The notes below the pieces were generated by a model. That model was not told where the DNA came from. It was given only the letters and a program-made list of their open reading frames with translations, and ran no database searches. The translations under genes were made by a program, and so were the position numbers. From CBDCWA01 sp046048295 (lineage in GTDB: Bacteria > Pseudomonadota > Alphaproteobacteria > Rhizobiales > Hyphomicrobiaceae), in NCBI GenBank assembly GCA_046048295.1, contig JBJOGJ010000179.1, positions 1 to 8,271 on the forward strand: 8,271 bases of DNA, in the 5' to 3' direction. Positions 6,116-8,271 of this stretch are shown piece after piece (the first letter of the stretch is position 1; every line of letters begins with the position of its first letter).

Positions 6116-6120
6116 TCCTT
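6116..6120 (-). promoter_or_regulatory. Ribosome-binding site of the H1-like gene
   Basis: AAGGA (6120-6116 on the minus strand) is 8 nt from ATG 6107. It decides the start against the open frame extending upstream to 6293. Confidence 0.6.
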
Positions 6121-6140
6121 CCCCTTGTACGCTCGACCCA

Positions 6141-6169
6141 ATCATAGGGTTGCCTGTTGCGCGTAACAA
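6141..6169 (-). promoter_or_regulatory. Sigma-70-type promoter for the H1-like gene
   Basis: On the minus strand TTGTTA (6169-6164) and TATGAT (6146-6141) are separated by exactly 17 bp, matching consensus at 4/6 and 5/6 positions. A transcript from about 6134 would have a leader of about 27 nt with the AAGGA site. It would carry the H1-like gene and the small exported gene. This is the best promoter-like sequence in the window. Confidence 0.55.
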
Positions 6170-6454
6170 CATTCTCGGCGGCGACGGTAAGTTCGCTAAT
6201 GTTGTTTGAATCAAAAAGTGACGCAACCAGAAAATTGAATCGCCACTTACCACCATGCGCGAAATGCAGCACAGCAACTGCATCAGAGATCACTCAACAA
6301 TGCTTGCAAAGCAACCGACAACATGGCGTTTCATGCGTGTCGCGCTCGTGTTGCGATGGATCGAAACTGGCGCGAAACATTCGTCATCCATTGCCTGTTT
6401 CAGGCACACGTTGCGAGGATCCATCGCCGTTATGCAAATCGCGTAGTGCGGATT
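6170..6454. other. Gene-free stretch between the H1-like promoter and the cyclotransferase-like gene
   Basis: No frame here has credible protein composition or a ribosome-binding site. It is somewhat AT-richer than its surroundings near 6190-6240. It holds small dyads (ATGCAG 6264-6269 with CTGCAT 6278-6283; TGCTT/AAGCA at 6301-6313) and the larger nested inverted repeat at 6353-6427. No U-tract terminator is evident after the cyclotransferase-like gene. Confidence 0.5.
6353..6427. repeat. Nested inverted repeat downstream of the cyclotransferase-like gene
   Basis: GCGATGGATC (6353-6362) and GATCCATCGC (6418-6427) are a perfect 10-bp inverted pair. They enclose a second perfect dyad, TGCCTG (6392-6397) with CAGGCA (6401-6406) around TTT. 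In addition TTGCGATGGATC (6351-6362) recurs in direct orientation as TTGCGAGGATC (6411-6421), lacking one T. It begins 28 bp past the stop codon of the minus-strand gene. It could fold the 3' end of that transcript, bind a protein or be a remnant of a duplicated palindrome. No T-run follows on either strand. Confidence 0.5.
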
Positions 6455-6928
6455 TCAACCTCTGCGACCGACGTACCTGACGCGACGATCGCCTATCGGT
6501 CTTGGCGGTAACCACGATTGCAACTCATCGAGTGCCTCCGGCGGCAACCCGAAATGAAGACCGCCGGGAATCACCGCGGTCATCATGTAGCTCGTGCGCG
6601 CAACACCGGGCCGATCGCGGTGCGATACGTAAACGAAGGCACTCAGCAGGCGTCCGCCCTCGACCGTGACGAGCGCACTACGACGCAGGAAATTGCGCCT
6701 TTTCACACCCTCCCACAGGTCGAGTTCAGCAATGTGACGGGGCTCGATCCGCCAGAGAGCTCCATGAACGACGGCACCAGCGGAGGGACGAATGTTGGCT
6801 GTACCGCGCTTGGTTATGAGAAATCTCCATCCCTCGAGGCGCGCCCTGCACACCGGCCTCGCGCCGGGGCATCGCGACTGCATCTGATGCGGAGACATGT
6901 TGGAGCCATAGGCGAAGTAATGTGGCAT
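6455..6928 (-). CDS. Gamma-glutamylcyclotransferase-like protein (GGCT/AIG2-like fold)
   Basis: The 157-residue product opens with MPHYFAYGSNM, the substrate-binding YGSN loop of this family. It has the strand GAVVHGALWRI and LDLWEGVKRRNFLRRSALVTV, where E73 lies at the position of the catalytic Glu of human GGCT (LDxxEGV). Length is normal for a single-domain member. Such enzymes release 5-oxoproline from gamma-glutamyl amino acids or peptides, but many bacterial members have unknown substrates, so I give no specific activity. It is cytoplasmic, with no signal peptide. ATG 6928 follows a GTG (6931) directly; neither has a visible Shine-Dalgarno. The start lies only 14 bp after the stop of the carboxylase gene, suggesting one transcript and translation by coupling. 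The gene ends at TGA 6457-6455. Confidence 0.88.
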   Translation of the reverse strand: MPHYFAYGSNMSPHQMQSRCPGARPVCRARLEGWRFLITKRGTANIRPSAGAVVHGALWRIEPRHIAELDLWEGVKRRNFLRRSALVTVEGGRLLSAFVYVSHRDRPGVARTSYMMTAVIPGGLHFGLPPEALDELQSWLPPRPIGDRRVRYVGRRG

Positions 6929-6942
6929 CACACGGCCAATGC

Positions 6943-8271
<1,329 letters not shown>

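Noticed and set aside
5725..6147. Hydrophobic plus-strand frames rich in Phe/Ala that look like membrane proteins
   Set aside because: They are the antisense of Lys/Ala codons (CTT/TTC for AAG) in the H1-like gene; their hydrophobicity is an artefact of the repeat.
6157..6480. A 107-codon open frame on the plus strand across the gene-free region
   Set aside because: No ribosome-binding site, cysteine- and arginine-rich low-quality composition, and it overlaps the end of the cyclotransferase-like gene on the other strand. It looks like chance.

Overview
The window is GC-rich, densely coded chromosomal DNA, most likely from an alphaproteobacterium. The best clue is the LipB protein, whose LLEHPPLYTAGTSA, GRGGQYTYHGPGQ and GIVPCGI segments read like alphaproteobacterial (Hyphomicrobiales-type) octanoyltransferases. 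A CCA-encoding tRNA-Leu and a PccA-type carboxylase subunit are compatible with this. The lineage is inferred from remembered family features, not from a search. I see no phage, transposon, CRISPR or plasmid gene.

Layout, left to right. (1) An exported, cysteine-free, helical/coiled-coil protein of unknown function (+), probably cut at its 5' end by the window edge, with a hairpin terminator after it. (2) A complete MgtE magnesium channel/transporter (-). (3) Divergent from it, an exported NodB-type polysaccharide deacetylase (+). (4) A tRNA-Leu(GAG) gene (-) with a clear U-tract terminator. (5) lipB, lipoate biosynthesis (+), behind a leader of about 195 bp holding two inverted repeats. (6) Convergent with lipB and directly abutting it, a two-gene unit on the minus strand: a Lys/Ala-rich histone-H1-like protein followed by a small exported protein with a CPNGC motif. 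(7) A 347-bp gene-free stretch with a good promoter for the H1-like gene and a nested inverted repeat. (8) A gamma-glutamylcyclotransferase-like gene (-), directly downstream of (9) the C-terminal two-thirds of a propionyl-CoA carboxylase alpha subunit (-), which runs off the right edge.

Most genes are ordinary housekeeping or metabolic functions and do not form one pathway. The two likely co-transcribed pairs are the carboxylase with the cyclotransferase-like gene, and the H1-like gene with the CPNGC protein. In the second pair the upstream stop codon lies inside the downstream Shine-Dalgarno region. I found no convincing new multi-gene system. The points most worth a second look are this pair, the lipB terminator embedded in the codons of the convergent gene, and the unexplained inverted repeats in the lipB leader and after the cyclotransferase gene.
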